Positions 43,892-52,673 of a DNA stretch of 64,000 nucleotides are shown here, piece after piece. Positions within the stretch are counted from its first letter, which is position 1. Each line of letters opens with the position of its first letter. The notes below the pieces were generated by a model. The model ran no database searches. It was not told the DNA's origin and saw only the letters and a list, made by a program, of their open reading frames with translations. Made by a program: the position numbers and the translations under genes. The DNA comes from Rhodocyclales bacterium (GTDB lineage Bacteria; Pseudomonadota; Gammaproteobacteria; Burkholderiales; Rhodocyclaceae): the NCBI GenBank assembly GCA_016183655.1, contig JACPEH010000012.1:110853-174852 (forward strand), read 5' to 3'.

Positions 43892-44472
43892 CCGCCTTCC
43901 GCTCTCTCGCCGCCGCGCTGCTGCTCGCGCTGCAGTTCTCGACGATGCCGCCGGCGCTCGCCGCCTGGGATCTGGCGACGCTGATGGACGACCTCGCCCG
44001 GCACAAGGGCGGCCGCGTCCGCTTCGTCGAGAAGAAATACATCGCGCTGCTCGACCAGCCGCTGGTCTCCTCCGGCGAAATGACCTACACCGCCCCCGAC
44101 CGGCTGGAGAAGCGCACGCTGCAGCCGAAGCCGGAACTGCTGCTGCTCGACCGCGACACGCTGACGCTGGAGCGCGGCAAGCAGAAGTTCGTGCTGCGGC
44201 TGGCCGACCAGCCGGAAGCGCAGGTCTTCGTCGACAGCATCCGCGGCACGCTCTCCGGCAACCGCGCCGCGCTCGAACGCAGCTACGCGCTGCACCTCTC
44301 GGGAACGCGCGAACGCTGGTCGCTGAGCCTCCTGCCGAGCGACCAGCGGATCGCCGCGCTGGTCAGCCGGATCACCGTCGGCGGCACGCGCAACCAGGTC
44401 GACAGCATCGAATACCTGCAGGCCGACGGCGACCGCGCGGTGATGAGCATCACCCCGATCGAACCCAGATGA
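43888..44472 (+). CDS. LolA-like outer membrane lipoprotein carrier, aryl-polyene locus
   Basis: A 194-residue periplasmic protein. The signal peptide ends at PPALAA. The mature part has the LolA-type half-barrel pattern (VRFVEKKYIALLDQPLVSSGEMTYTAPDRLEKRTLQPKPELLLLDRDTLTLERG). LolA-like proteins are standard members of aryl-polyene and xanthomonadin loci and probably chaperone the lipidated pigment across the periplasm. It is coupled to the MMPL exporter gene by a 4-nt overlap. Confidence 0.82.
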   Translation: MTAFRSLAAALLLALQFSTMPPALAAWDLATLMDDLARHKGGRVRFVEKKYIALLDQPLVSSGEMTYTAPDRLEKRTLQPKPELLLLDRDTLTLERGKQKFVLRLADQPEAQVFVDSIRGTLSGNRAALERSYALHLSGTRERWSLSLLPSDQRIAALVSRITVGGTRNQVDSIEYLQADGDRAVMSITPIEPR

Positions 44473-46844
44473 CCGCCGCCCGCCGCGCCATCACCGTCTG
44501 GCTGCTTGCGCTCGCCGCAAGCCTGCTCGTCATCGCGCGCGCCGAGTTCACCGCCGACATGTCGGCCTTCCTGCCGAAGAACCCGTCGCCGCAGCAGCAG
44601 CTGCTGGTCGACCAGCTCAAGGAGGGCGTGCTCTCGCGCATGCTGCTGATCGGCATCGAGGGCGGCGACGCGCCGGCGCGGGCGGCGCTGTCGCGGGTGC
44701 TGGCCGAGCGCATGCGCGCCGGCGGCGACTTCAGCGCGGTGAGGAACGGCGAGGCCGGCGCGCACGACCGCGAGATCCTGTTCGAGCACCGCTACCTGCT
44801 CAGCCCGGCGGTGACGCCGGAGCGCTTCTCGGTCGCCGGGCTCAACCAGGCGATCGGCGACAGCATCGACCTGCTCGCCTCGCCGGCCGGGCTGATGCTG
44901 AAAAACCTGTTGCCGCGCGACCCGACCGGCGAACTGATGGAACTGCTCGGCGCCCTCGGCAGCGAAGGCGGCCCGCCGAACCGGCACGGCGCCTGGGCCT
45001 CGCGCGACGGCCAGCGGGCGATCCTGATGGCGCAGCTGCGCGCCAGCGGCGCCGACCTCGACGCGCAGGAAGCGGTGCTGGCCCGCCTCCGCGCCGACTT
45101 CGCCGAGCTCGCGGTGGCGGCCCAGGTCGCCGACGCGCGCGTGCTGGTTTCCGGCAGCCCGGTGTTCGCCGTGCACTCGCGCGACACGATCCGCAGCGAA
45201 GTGTCGCGGCTGTCGCTGCTCGGCACCGCCGGCATCGTCTGCCTGCTGCTCGTCGTCTATCGCTCGTTCACCGCGCTCCTGCTCGGCCTGCTGCCGGTCG
45301 GCTGCGGCGTGCTCGCCGGCATCGCCGCCGTCAGCCTCGGCTTCGGCACGGTGCATGGAATCACCATCGGCTTCGGCACGACGCTGATCGGCGAGGCGAT
45401 CGACTACAGCATCTACTACTTCGTGCAATCGCAGCGCGCCGGCGACGACGGCGACCGCGGCGGCTGGATGGCGCGGTTCTGGCCGACCATCCGGCTCGGC
45501 GTGACGACCTCGACCTGCGGCTTCGCCGCGCTGCTCTTCTCCGGCTTCCCCGGCCTCGCCCAGCTCGGCCTCTATTCGATCGCCGGCCTGATTGCCGCCG
45601 CCGCCTTCACCCGTTTCGTGCTGCCGCACCTGTGCCCGGCCAGCTTCCGCATCCGCGAGATCGACGGCATCGGCCTCCGCCTCGCCGGCATCGTCCGCCG
45701 GCTGGCGGCGCTGCGCTGGGGCGTGCTGGCACTGGCGCTGGCCGCCGCTGCCGTCGTCGCCAGCCACCGCGACACGCTGTGGAACCCCGGCCTCGGCGGC
45801 CTCAGCCCGATCCCGCCGGCAGCGCAACAGCTCGACCAGTCGCTGCGCGCCGAACTGGGCGCGCCCGACCTGCGCTATCTGGTCGTCGTCAGCACGCCGG
45901 AACGCGAAGCCAGCCTCGCCGCCGCCGAACGCATCGGCCGCCAACTGCAGGCGCTGGTCGAGCGGGGCACGATCGCCGGCTTCGAGACCCCCACCCGCTT
46001 CCTGCCCAGCGCGGCGACACAGCGCGCCCGCCAGCAGGCGCTGCCGGCAGCGGACGAACTGGCGCAGCGACTGCCGGCGGCGCTGCGCGAACTGCCGCTG
46101 CGCGCCGGCAAGCTGCAGCCCTTCCTCGACGACGTCGGCCGCGCCCGCACACAGCCGCTGCTGACGCCCGAGGCGCTGGCCGGCAGCACGCTGGCGCTGG
46201 CCGTCGACAGCCTGCTGCTGAAAGGCAGCAGCGGCTGGAGCGTCATTCTGCCGCTGCGCGCGCCGCAGGCCGGCGACGGCCGGCTGCAGGCGATCGACGC
46301 TGCGGCGATCCAGCGCGCGCTCGCCGCCGCCGGCGAGCCGGACGCGCTGTTCGTCGACCTGCTCGGCGAAACGAACCGCCTCTACAGCACCTACCTCGAC
46401 GAGGCGATCCTGCTCTCGCTGGCCGGCTTCGCCGCCATCGTCGTGTTGCTCGCGTTCGCACTGCGCTCGCCGGCGCGCCTCGCGCGCGTGCTGCTGCCGC
46501 TGGTCACCGCGGTGCTGCTGGTAGTCGCCGGGCTGGCGCTGGGTGGCGAGAAGCTGACGCTGCTGCACCTGGTCGGGCTGCTGCTCACGGTCGCCGTCGG
46601 CTCCAACTACGCGCTCTTCTTCGACCGCAGCGGCAACGAAGCGACGGGAGAAGACGATGCCGGCACGCCGCAGACGCTGGCCTCGCTGGCGCTGGCCAAC
46701 TGCACGACGATGATCGGCTTCGGCATCCTCGCCTTCTCGCAGGTGCCGGTGCTGCGCGCGATCGGCATCACCGTCGGCCCCGGCGCGGTGCTCGCGCTGC
46801 TGCTGGCGGCGATCCTTGCCGGCCAGCGGAGGCCGGCGCCATGA
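44469..46844 (+). CDS. MMPL/RND-type exporter, aryl-polyene locus
   Basis: A 791-residue membrane transporter. One N-terminal TM helix is followed by a periplasmic domain of about 210 residues, five clustered TM helices (LLGTAGIVCLLLVVYRSFTALLLGLLPVG ... GLIAAAAFTRFVLPHLC), a second TM helix and periplasmic domain, and a final five-helix cluster. The sequence LIGEAIDYSIYYFVQSQ holds the Asp of the proton relay seen in RND/MMPL proteins; its partner is VAVGSNYALFFDRSG. It should export the pigment or its lipid conjugate from the inner membrane, with the LolA-like protein. Confidence 0.87.
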   Translation: MTAARRAITVWLLALAASLLVIARAEFTADMSAFLPKNPSPQQQLLVDQLKEGVLSRMLLIGIEGGDAPARAALSRVLAERMRAGGDFSAVRNGEAGAHDREILFEHRYLLSPAVTPERFSVAGLNQAIGDSIDLLASPAGLMLKNLLPRDPTGELMELLGALGSEGGPPNRHGAWASRDGQRAILMAQLRASGADLDAQEAVLARLRADFAELAVAAQVADARVLVSGSPVFAVHSRDTIRSEVSRLSLLGTAGIVCLLLVVYRSFTALLLGLLPVGCGVLAGIAAVSLGFGTVHGITIGFGTTLIGEAIDYSIYYFVQSQRAGDDGDRGGWMARFWPTIRLGVTTSTCGFAALLFSGFPGLAQLGLYSIAGLIAAAAFTRFVLPHLCPASFRIREIDGIGLRLAGIVRRLAALRWGVLALALAAAAVVASHRDTLWNPGLGGLSPIPPAAQQLDQSLRAELGAPDLRYLVVVSTPEREASLAAAERIGRQLQALVERGTIAGFETPTRFLPSAATQRARQQALPAADELAQRLPAALRELPLRAGKLQPFLDDVGRARTQPLLTPEALAGSTLALAVDSLLLKGSSGWSVILPLRAPQAGDGRLQAIDAAAIQRALAAAGEPDALFVDLLGETNRLYSTYLDEAILLSLAGFAAIVVLLAFALRSPARLARVLLPLVTAVLLVVAGLALGGEKLTLLHLVGLLLTVAVGSNYALFFDRSGNEATGEDDAGTPQTLASLALANCTTMIGFGILAFSQVPVLRAIGITVGPGAVLALLLAAILAGQRRPAP

Positions 46845-47488
46845 ACGTCGTCCGCCACCCGGCGGGGGTTCCGGCCGAGACGCTGCTGGTGCTGCTGCCC
46901 GGCGCCTACATGACGCCGCAGCACTTCGTCGACGCCGGCTTCGTCGCCGCGCGCGACACGCGATGCGCGGCGCTCGACCTGGCCATTGCCGGCATCGACC
47001 TCGCCGACATCACCGACGGTTCGGCGCTGCCGGCGGTGCGCGCGGAGATCCTGCTGCCGGCGCGGCGCGACTACCGCTCGCTCTGGCTCGGCGGCATCTC
47101 GCTCGGCGGCTTCCTCGCACTGCTGCACGCGGCACGCCATCCCGAAGACGTCGACGGCCTGTGCCTGTTCGCCCCCTACCCCGGCAGCCGCATCACCACC
47201 GGCGCGATCGCCGCCGCCGGCGGGCTGGCCGCGTGGCAGCCGACGGCGGAACAGCTCGCCGATCCGGAATTCGAGCTGTGGGCCTGGCTGCAGTCGGGCG
47301 CAGCAAAGCCGCCGACGCGCATCGACTACGGCCGCGACGACCGCTTCGCCGACGGCATCGCACAGCTCGCCGCGGCGCTGCCGCAGGCGGCCACCCGCAG
47401 CCGTCCCGGCGGCCACGACTGGCCGGTATGGACCGCCGCCTGGAATGATTTCCTCGCCGCGGGCCTCCCCGCTGCGGAGCCTGTCTGA
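46841..47488 (+). CDS. alpha/beta hydrolase in the aryl-polyene locus
   Basis: A 215-residue alpha/beta hydrolase. The nucleophile elbow is WLGGISLGGFLAL (Ser), the oxyanion region LLVLLPGAYMTPQHFVDAGF lies near the N-terminus, an acid may be provided by DYGRDDRFADG, and the His by RPGGHDWPVW. Typical aryl-polyene loci have a small hotdog thioesterase, which I do not find here; this enzyme may release the chain instead (inference). It overlaps the exporter gene by 4 nt, so it belongs to the operon. Confidence 0.75.
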   Translation: MNVVRHPAGVPAETLLVLLPGAYMTPQHFVDAGFVAARDTRCAALDLAIAGIDLADITDGSALPAVRAEILLPARRDYRSLWLGGISLGGFLALLHAARHPEDVDGLCLFAPYPGSRITTGAIAAAGGLAAWQPTAEQLADPEFELWAWLQSGAAKPPTRIDYGRDDRFADGIAQLAAALPQAATRSRPGGHDWPVWTAAWNDFLAAGLPAAEPV

Positions 47489-47489
47489 G

Positions 47490-48296
47490 ATGGGACGCTG
47501 GCACCCGACGCCCGCCTATACCGCCAGCGCCGCGCTGCACGTCGCGGCCGCCGCCGGCGTCGTCGCCGCGCCTGCGCTGTGGCCGTGGGCGCTCGCCGCC
47601 GTCGCCGCCGACCACGCGCTGCTCACTGCCGCCGGCCTGCTGCCGCGCAGCACGCTGCTCGGCCCGAACGTGCGCCGCCTGCCGGACGCCGCCGCGGCGC
47701 GCGGCGAGATTGCGCTGACCATCGACGACGGCCCGCAGCCGGAGGTGACGCCGCAGGTGCTCGACCTGCTCGACGCCGCCGGCGCCCGCGCCAGCTTCTT
47801 CGTCGTCGGCGCCGAGGCACGGCAGCATCCGGCGCTGCTGCGCGAGATCGTCGCCCGCGGCCACGCCGTCGAAAACCACAGCATGCACCACCTGCGCCGC
47901 TTCGCCGCGCTCGGCCCGGCGGGCATGCGCGCCGAGATCGTCGACGCGCAGCACTGCCTGTCCGACCTCACCGGCCGCGCGCCGACCTTCTTCCGCCCCA
48001 CCGCCGGCCTGCGCAGCCCGCTGCTGGAGCCGATCCTCGCCGTGCTCGACCTGCACCTGGCGAGCTGGACGCGCCGCGCCTACGACACCCGGCGCGGCGA
48101 CGCGACGGTAGTGCACGACGTACTCGCCGACGGCCTCGCCGGCGGCGACATCCTGCTGCTGCACGACGGCAACGCCGCGCGCACCGCCGCCGGCCGGCCG
48201 GTCATCCTCGACGCGCTGCCGCGCCTGCTCGACACGCTGGCGCGGCGGCAACTGCATTCCGTCACCCTCGCTTCCGTGATTCCCCCCCGCTCATGA
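47490..48296 (+). CDS. polysaccharide deacetylase (NodB-type) in the aryl-polyene locus
   Basis: A 268-residue protein. Two hydrophobic N-terminal stretches suggest a membrane anchor. The NodB domain shows motif 1 ALTIDDGPQPEVTPQVLDLL, motif 2 ENHSMHHLRR with metal-binding His residues, motif 3 FFRPTAGLRSP, and motif 5 GGDILLLHDG. The catalytic Asp and metal ligands look complete. A carbohydrate deacetylase is not a usual part of the pigment pathway, yet the gene is flanked by a 1-nt gap and a 4-nt overlap and so is co-translated. The substrate could be a sugar on the pigment lipid; this is only a guess. Confidence 0.82.
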   Translation: MGRWHPTPAYTASAALHVAAAAGVVAAPALWPWALAAVAADHALLTAAGLLPRSTLLGPNVRRLPDAAAARGEIALTIDDGPQPEVTPQVLDLLDAAGARASFFVVGAEARQHPALLREIVARGHAVENHSMHHLRRFAALGPAGMRAEIVDAQHCLSDLTGRAPTFFRPTAGLRSPLLEPILAVLDLHLASWTRRAYDTRRGDATVVHDVLADGLAGGDILLLHDGNAARTAAGRPVILDALPRLLDTLARRQLHSVTLASVIPPRS

Positions 48297-49060
48297 CCCG
48301 GCGCTTCCTCAACCGACTGCTCGACGACGCCAGCCGCGCCTACCGCGACGGCGGCCGCTTCGCCTACCACTTCGCCCGCGGCAAGCTCGGCGGCGACAAT
48401 ATCTTCCGCGAGCTGCTGCAGCGCGGCGTGTTTCCGCCGGCGGCGCGCTTCCTCGACCTCGGCTGCGGCCAGGCGGTGTTCGCCTCGTGGCTGCTCGCCG
48501 CCCGCCGCCTCTACGAGCGGGGCGACTGGCCGGCGGACTGGCCGCAGCCACCGCGCGTGCTCGAACTGCGCGGCTACGAACTGATGCCGAAGGACGTCGC
48601 GCGCGCCCGCGCCGTGTTCGCCAACGACGACGCCACCGTGCGCATCCTGCAGGGCGACATCCGCGCGGTCGATTTCGGCCGTGCCGATGTCATCACCATC
48701 CTCGACGTGCTGCAGTACATCGACTTCGCCCGCCAGGAAGACATCCTGCGCCGCGTGCATGCCGCGCTGCCGGCCGGCGGCGTCTTCGTCACGCGCATCG
48801 GCGACGCCGACGCCGGCCTGCCCTTCCACCTCTGCAACTGGGTCGACCACGCTGTCACCTTCGTCCGCGGCCACCGCCTGCCGCAGCTCTACACGCGCAG
48901 CCTGGGCGAATGGACGGCACTGCTGCGCGCGATCGGCTTCGAGGTCGATTCGGCGCCGATGAGCGGCCGGAAACCCTTCGCCAACACCATGCTGGTGGCG
49001 CGGGTGGCCGTATCCGGCACCACGGCCAGCGCGGCCCCGGACATCGCCGTCGCCGCCTGA
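48293..49060 (+). CDS. SAM-dependent methyltransferase (class I)
   Basis: A 255-residue protein with a Rossmann methyltransferase fold. Motif I is FLDLGCGQAVFASWLLAARR, motif II-like is RGYELMPKDVARARAVF, motif IV-like is VITILDVLQYIDFARQEDILRRVHAALPAGG. The N-terminus (RRFLNRLLDDASRAYRDGGRFAYHFARGKLGGD) is family-specific. In aryl-polyene systems a methyltransferase modifies the aromatic head group or the terminal carboxyl; which applies here is unknown. It ends the first co-directional block. A 117-bp gap with a TGGTAGACT -10-like site (49134-49142) follows. Confidence 0.82.
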   Translation: MTRRFLNRLLDDASRAYRDGGRFAYHFARGKLGGDNIFRELLQRGVFPPAARFLDLGCGQAVFASWLLAARRLYERGDWPADWPQPPRVLELRGYELMPKDVARARAVFANDDATVRILQGDIRAVDFGRADVITILDVLQYIDFARQEDILRRVHAALPAGGVFVTRIGDADAGLPFHLCNWVDHAVTFVRGHRLPQLYTRSLGEWTALLRAIGFEVDSAPMSGRKPFANTMLVARVAVSGTTASAAPDIAVAA

Positions 49061-49177
49061 GCGGCGTTCGACGCATTGCGAACAAGTGCCCTTGGGGGCG
49101 ACTGACCCGCTCACGGCCCCATGCCCCCGTTCTGGTAGACTTCGCCATCCCGCGCAGACACCCAAAAGCACCGCACC

Positions 49178-50380
49178 GTGACCCCGCTGCACCTCACCCA
49201 TTTCACCGCCAGCACCTGCCTCGGCCGCGGCCTGGCGCCGACGCTGGCCGCGCTCGCTGCGCAGGCGAGCGGACTGAAGCGCTGCGACTTCGAGACGGTG
49301 GACCTCGACACCTGGATCGGCGAGGTTGCCGGCATCGACGACACCTGCCTGCCCGCCGCGCTCGCCCGCCACGACTGCCGCAACAACCGCCTGGCGCTGC
49401 TGGCACTGGAGACCGACGGCTTCGCCGACGCCGTGCGCGCGGCGATCGGCCGCCACGGCAGCCGCCGCGTCGGCTGCTTCCTCGGCACCAGCACCGCCGG
49501 CATCCTGCAGACCGAACTCGCCTACCGCCGCCGTGACCCGGCGACCGGCGCGCTGCCGCCGGACTTCGTCTACGAGACGACGCACAACACCTACTCGGTC
49601 GGCGGCTTCGTCCGCGACTACTTCGGCCTCGAAGGGCCGGCCGCGGTCGTCTCGACCGCCTGCTCGTCGTCGGCCAAGGTCTTCGCGCAGGCGGCGCGCA
49701 TGATCGAGGTCGGCCTGATCGACGCGGCGCTGGTCGGCGGCGTCGACTCGCTGTGCCTGACCACGCTGTACGGCTTCGCCTCGCTCGAACTGACCTCGCG
49801 GCAGCCGTGCCGGCCGTACGACGCCGCGCGCGACGGCATCTCGATCGGCGAAGGCGCCGCCTATGCGCTGCTCGAACGCGCACCGGCCTCGCTGGCCGCC
49901 GACGCCGTGCTGCTGCTCGGCGCCGGCGAATCGAGCGACGCCTACCACATGTCCTCGCCGCACCCGGAAGGGCTCGGCGCGCGGCTGGCGATGGAAGCCG
50001 CCCTGCGCGACGCCGGCCTGGCGACCGACGACATCGGCTACATCAACCTGCACGGCACGGCGACGCCAGCCAACGACAGCGCCGAAGGCCAGGCCGTCGC
50101 CGCGCTGTTCGATGGCCGCGTGCCGTGCAGCTCGACCAAGGGCGCCACCGGCCACACGCTCGGCGCCGCCGGCGCGGTGGAAGCGGTGATCGGCGCGCTG
50201 GCGCTGCAGCACGGCCTCTTGCCGGGCAGCGCGCAGACGCAGGTGCTCGACCCGGCGATCGCGGCGCTTGGCCTCGACTACCTGCTCGCCAACCGCCGCG
50301 CGCCGCTGCGCCACGTGCTCAGCAACTCGTTCGGCTTCGGCGGCAGCAACTGCAGCCTGGTCCTGGGGTGCGCATCATGA
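49178..50380 (+). CDS. beta-ketoacyl-ACP synthase, aryl-polyene elongation (ApeO-like)
   Basis: A 400-residue condensing enzyme with GTG start. Catalytic residues are Cys in VVSTACSSSAKVFAQAARM, His in INLHGTATPANDSAEGQ and His in GATGHTLGAAGAVEAV. The terminal motif is NSFGFGGSNCSLVLG. Its stop overlaps the start of a chain-length-factor-like gene, the arrangement of the elongating KS-CLF heterodimer in aryl-polyene loci. I therefore assign it as the elongating ketosynthase. Confidence 0.9.
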   Translation: MTPLHLTHFTASTCLGRGLAPTLAALAAQASGLKRCDFETVDLDTWIGEVAGIDDTCLPAALARHDCRNNRLALLALETDGFADAVRAAIGRHGSRRVGCFLGTSTAGILQTELAYRRRDPATGALPPDFVYETTHNTYSVGGFVRDYFGLEGPAAVVSTACSSSAKVFAQAARMIEVGLIDAALVGGVDSLCLTTLYGFASLELTSRQPCRPYDAARDGISIGEGAAYALLERAPASLAADAVLLLGAGESSDAYHMSSPHPEGLGARLAMEAALRDAGLATDDIGYINLHGTATPANDSAEGQAVAALFDGRVPCSSTKGATGHTLGAAGAVEAVIGALALQHGLLPGSAQTQVLDPAIAALGLDYLLANRRAPLRHVLSNSFGFGGSNCSLVLGCAS

Positions 50381-51183
50381 GCATAGAACTCGAAGCCTGG
50401 ATAGCCGGCATCGGCGTGCTGGCGCCGGGGCTCGCCGACTGGCCGACGGCCCGCGCCGTGCTCGCCGGCGAACGCCCCTACGAAGCGGCGCCGACCGTGC
50501 TGCCGGCACCGGCAATCCTGCCGCCGGCCGAGCGCCGACGCGCCAGCCGGCTGGTCCGACTGGCGCTAGCGGTCGGCATGGAGGCCGTCACCCACGCCGG
50601 GGCCGACGCGGCGACGCTGACCACCGTCTTCTCCGCCTCCTGCGGCGACGGCCACAACTGCCACGCACTGTGCGAGACGCTTGCCTCCGACGACCGGCAG
50701 GTGTCGCCGACGCGCTTCCACAACTCGGTGCACAACACCGCCGCCGGCTACTGGGGCATCGCCACCGGCGCCATGGCGCCGTGCCAGGTGCTCTGCGCCT
50801 ACGACGCCAGCTTCGGCGCCGGCCTGATCGAGGCCGCGGTGCAGGTCGCCACGGCGCAGACGCCGGTGCTGCTGATCGCCTACGATGCCGAATACCCGGA
50901 TCCGATCAGCGCCGTACGGCCGACGCGCGACGCCGCCGGCGTCGCCTTGCTGCTGACGCCGCAACGCAGCGACCAGTCCGTCGCCGAGCTGCGCCTCCAA
51001 CTCGCCGACGGCCCCGCGGCAACGCTTGCCGACCCGGCGCTGGAAGCGCTGCGCAAAAACATCCCGGCGCTGCGCGCGCTGCCGCTGCTCGAACGCATCG
51101 CGCGCGGGGATGCGACGGCCGTCGGCATCGACTACCTCGACCCGCTGCGGCTGCAGCTCGCCGTCCAGCCCTGCCGGCCGTGA
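50377..51183 (+). CDS. ketosynthase-like chain length factor (ApeC-like)
   Basis: A 268-residue protein of the beta-ketoacyl synthase N-terminal family, shorter than an active ketosynthase. It shows FSASCGDGHNCHALCETLASDD and SPTRFHNSVHNTAAGYWGIAT, which align with the active-site half but lack the two catalytic His motifs at the C-terminus. Such truncated partners dimerise with the ketosynthase encoded immediately upstream and set polyene length. It is coupled to both neighbours by overlapping stop/start codons. Confidence 0.85.
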   Translation: MSIELEAWIAGIGVLAPGLADWPTARAVLAGERPYEAAPTVLPAPAILPPAERRRASRLVRLALAVGMEAVTHAGADAATLTTVFSASCGDGHNCHALCETLASDDRQVSPTRFHNSVHNTAAGYWGIATGAMAPCQVLCAYDASFGAGLIEAAVQVATAQTPVLLIAYDAEYPDPISAVRPTRDAAGVALLLTPQRSDQSVAELRLQLADGPAATLADPALEALRKNIPALRALPLLERIARGDATAVGIDYLDPLRLQLAVQPCRP

Positions 51184-51740
51184 TCCCGCCCGCATCCGCC
51201 GACGCCCCCCGTCATTCCGGGCTCACCCCGGAATCCAGGGGACACGCCACTGCTTCCGGTGCGGGCCAGTCGCTCCCGAGCGTAGCGAAGGGCCGGGATG
51301 ACGAGTCCCTCGACCGCGACTGGATCGCCGCCCGCGTCCCGCACCAGGGCACGATGTGCCTGCTCGACGCGGTCGTCGACTGGTCGCCAGCGGCGATCCG
51401 CTGCCGTGCCGGCAGCCACCGCAGCGACGACAACCCGCTGCGCGCCGACGGGCAGCTCGGCGCCGCCTGCGGCATCGAATACGCGGCGCAGGCGATGGCC
51501 GTGCACGGCGCGCTGCTCGCCGGCAGCGGCGACCGCCCGCGCCAGGGCTACCTGGCCAGCGTGCGCGGCGTCGACTTCTACGCCGAACGCCTCGACGACG
51601 TGGCCGGCGACCTCGACATCGCCGCCGAACGCGTCTCCGGCGACGACAACAACGTGCTTTACCAGTTCACCGTCAGCGGCGACGGCCGTCTGCTGCTCGC
51701 CGGCCGGGCGGCGGTGATTCTCGACGCGGAACGGAAATGA
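51180..51740 (+). CDS. hotdog dehydratase (ApeP-like) with repeat-derived N-terminal insertion
   Basis: A 186-residue protein from a GTG at 51180 that overlaps the preceding stop. The hotdog domain begins near residue 46 (DWIAARVPHQGTMCLLDAVVDW) and contains PLRADGQLGAACGIEYAAQAMAVHGAL, the usual form of this second dehydratase in aryl-polyene loci. Residues about 11-43 are the in-frame translation of a palindromic repeat element (51211-51302). No other start codon lies between the repeat and the domain before the internal Met of MCLLD. The enlarged N-terminus is therefore either tolerated or spoils initiation. Confidence 0.8.
   Translation: MIPPASADAPRHSGLTPESRGHATASGAGQSLPSVAKGRDDESLDRDWIAARVPHQGTMCLLDAVVDWSPAAIRCRAGSHRSDDNPLRADGQLGAACGIEYAAQAMAVHGALLAGSGDRPRQGYLASVRGVDFYAERLDDVAGDLDIAAERVSGDDNNVLYQFTVSGDGRLLLAGRAAVILDAERK
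51211..51302 (+). repeat. palindromic repeat inside the dehydratase reading frame
   Basis: Ends GTCATTCCGG (51211-51220) and CCGGGATGAC (51293-51302) are inverted with one mismatch. The core carries CCCCGGAATCCAGGGG. The element at 53046-53196 shares the same ends and core, so both belong to one family. This kind of GTCATTCCGG repeat is scattered in many proteobacterial genomes. Confidence 0.75.
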
Positions 51741-51758
51741 ACAGCGCGCCGCACGGGC

Positions 51759-51878
51759 TTCGATACGCCTGTCTCGAGCCTGGTCGGAGGGCTCGCAAGG
51801 CGGGCTACTCACTGCCAACGGAGTCGGCACTGCGGCCTATCCCGTTCGTGGTGAGTAGCGCCGCAGGCGCGTATCGAA
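51759..51878 (+). repeat. second type of palindromic repeat between dehydratase and ketoreductase genes
   Basis: Outer arms TTCGATACGC (51759-51768) and GCGTATCGAA (51869-51878) are perfect; inner arms GCTACTCAC (51804-51812) and GTGAGTAGC (51851-51859) are also perfect. The element fills most of the 172-bp gap after the dehydratase. It is unrelated in sequence to the GTCATTCCGG repeat and carries no gene. Confidence 0.75.
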
Positions 51879-51912
51879 CCATGAACAGCGCTCAGACAAC
51901 GGAGATGCAGCC

Positions 51913-52659
51913 ATGACCACGACCGCAAGCACCGCCCAACCCCGACGCGCCCTCGTCACCGGCGGCAGCGGCGGCATCGGCGCGGCGATCTGCCGCGCGC
52001 TCGCCGCCGCCGGCTGCGAGGTGCTGGTGCATGCCAACCGGCAGCTGGACAAGGCGGCAGCCGTCGCCGCGGAGATTTGCGCCGCCGGTGGGCAGGCGAC
52101 GGCACTCGCCTTCGACGTCACCGACCGCGCGGCGACCGCCGCGGCGCTTGCCGCCGCGCTGGAAGCCGGGCCGATCCAGATCCTCGTGAACAACGCCGGC
52201 ATCCACGCCGACGCGGTCTTTCCCGGTATGTCCGGCGAACAGTGGGACCGCGTGCTCGACGTCTCGCTGAACGGCTTCTACAACGTCACGCAGCCCTTGA
52301 CGATGCCGATGCTGCGCACGCGCTGGGGACGCATCGTCAACATCTCGTCGGTCGCCGCGATCGCCGGCAACCGCGGCCAGGTGAACTACGCGGCGGCGAA
52401 GGGCGCGCTGAACGCGGCGACCAAGTCGCTGGCGCTCGAACTCGCCAGCCGCGGCGTGACGGTGAATGCGGTCGCCCCCGGCATCATCGCCACCGAGATG
52501 AGCGAAGGCGCTTTCGACGCGGAGGCGATCCGGAAGCTGGTGCCGATGCAGCGCGCCGGCCAGCCGGAGGAGGTTGCCGAACTGGTCGCCTTCCTCGCCT
52601 CGGAAAAGGCGGCCTACATCTCGGGGCAGGTGATCTCGATCAACGGGGCGATGATCTGA
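51913..52659 (+). CDS. 3-oxoacyl-ACP reductase (FabG-type), aryl-polyene locus
   Basis: A 248-residue SDR of the FabG type. Motifs are ALVTGGSGGIGAAICRAL, ILVNNAGIHADAVF, RIVNISSVAAIAGNRGQVNYAAAKGAL with catalytic Ser/Tyr/Lys, and VNAVAPGIIATEM. It reduces the beta-keto group in each polyene cycle, upstream of the two dehydratases. The ATG follows a repeat element, so it may depend on read-through from the dehydratase gene or on a promoter within the repeat. Confidence 0.9.
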   Translation: MTTTASTAQPRRALVTGGSGGIGAAICRALAAAGCEVLVHANRQLDKAAAVAAEICAAGGQATALAFDVTDRAATAAALAAALEAGPIQILVNNAGIHADAVFPGMSGEQWDRVLDVSLNGFYNVTQPLTMPMLRTRWGRIVNISSVAAIAGNRGQVNYAAAKGALNAATKSLALELASRGVTVNAVAPGIIATEMSEGAFDAEAIRKLVPMQRAGQPEEVAELVAFLASEKAAYISGQVISINGAMI

Positions 52660-52673
52660 AGCCGGCCACGGAA

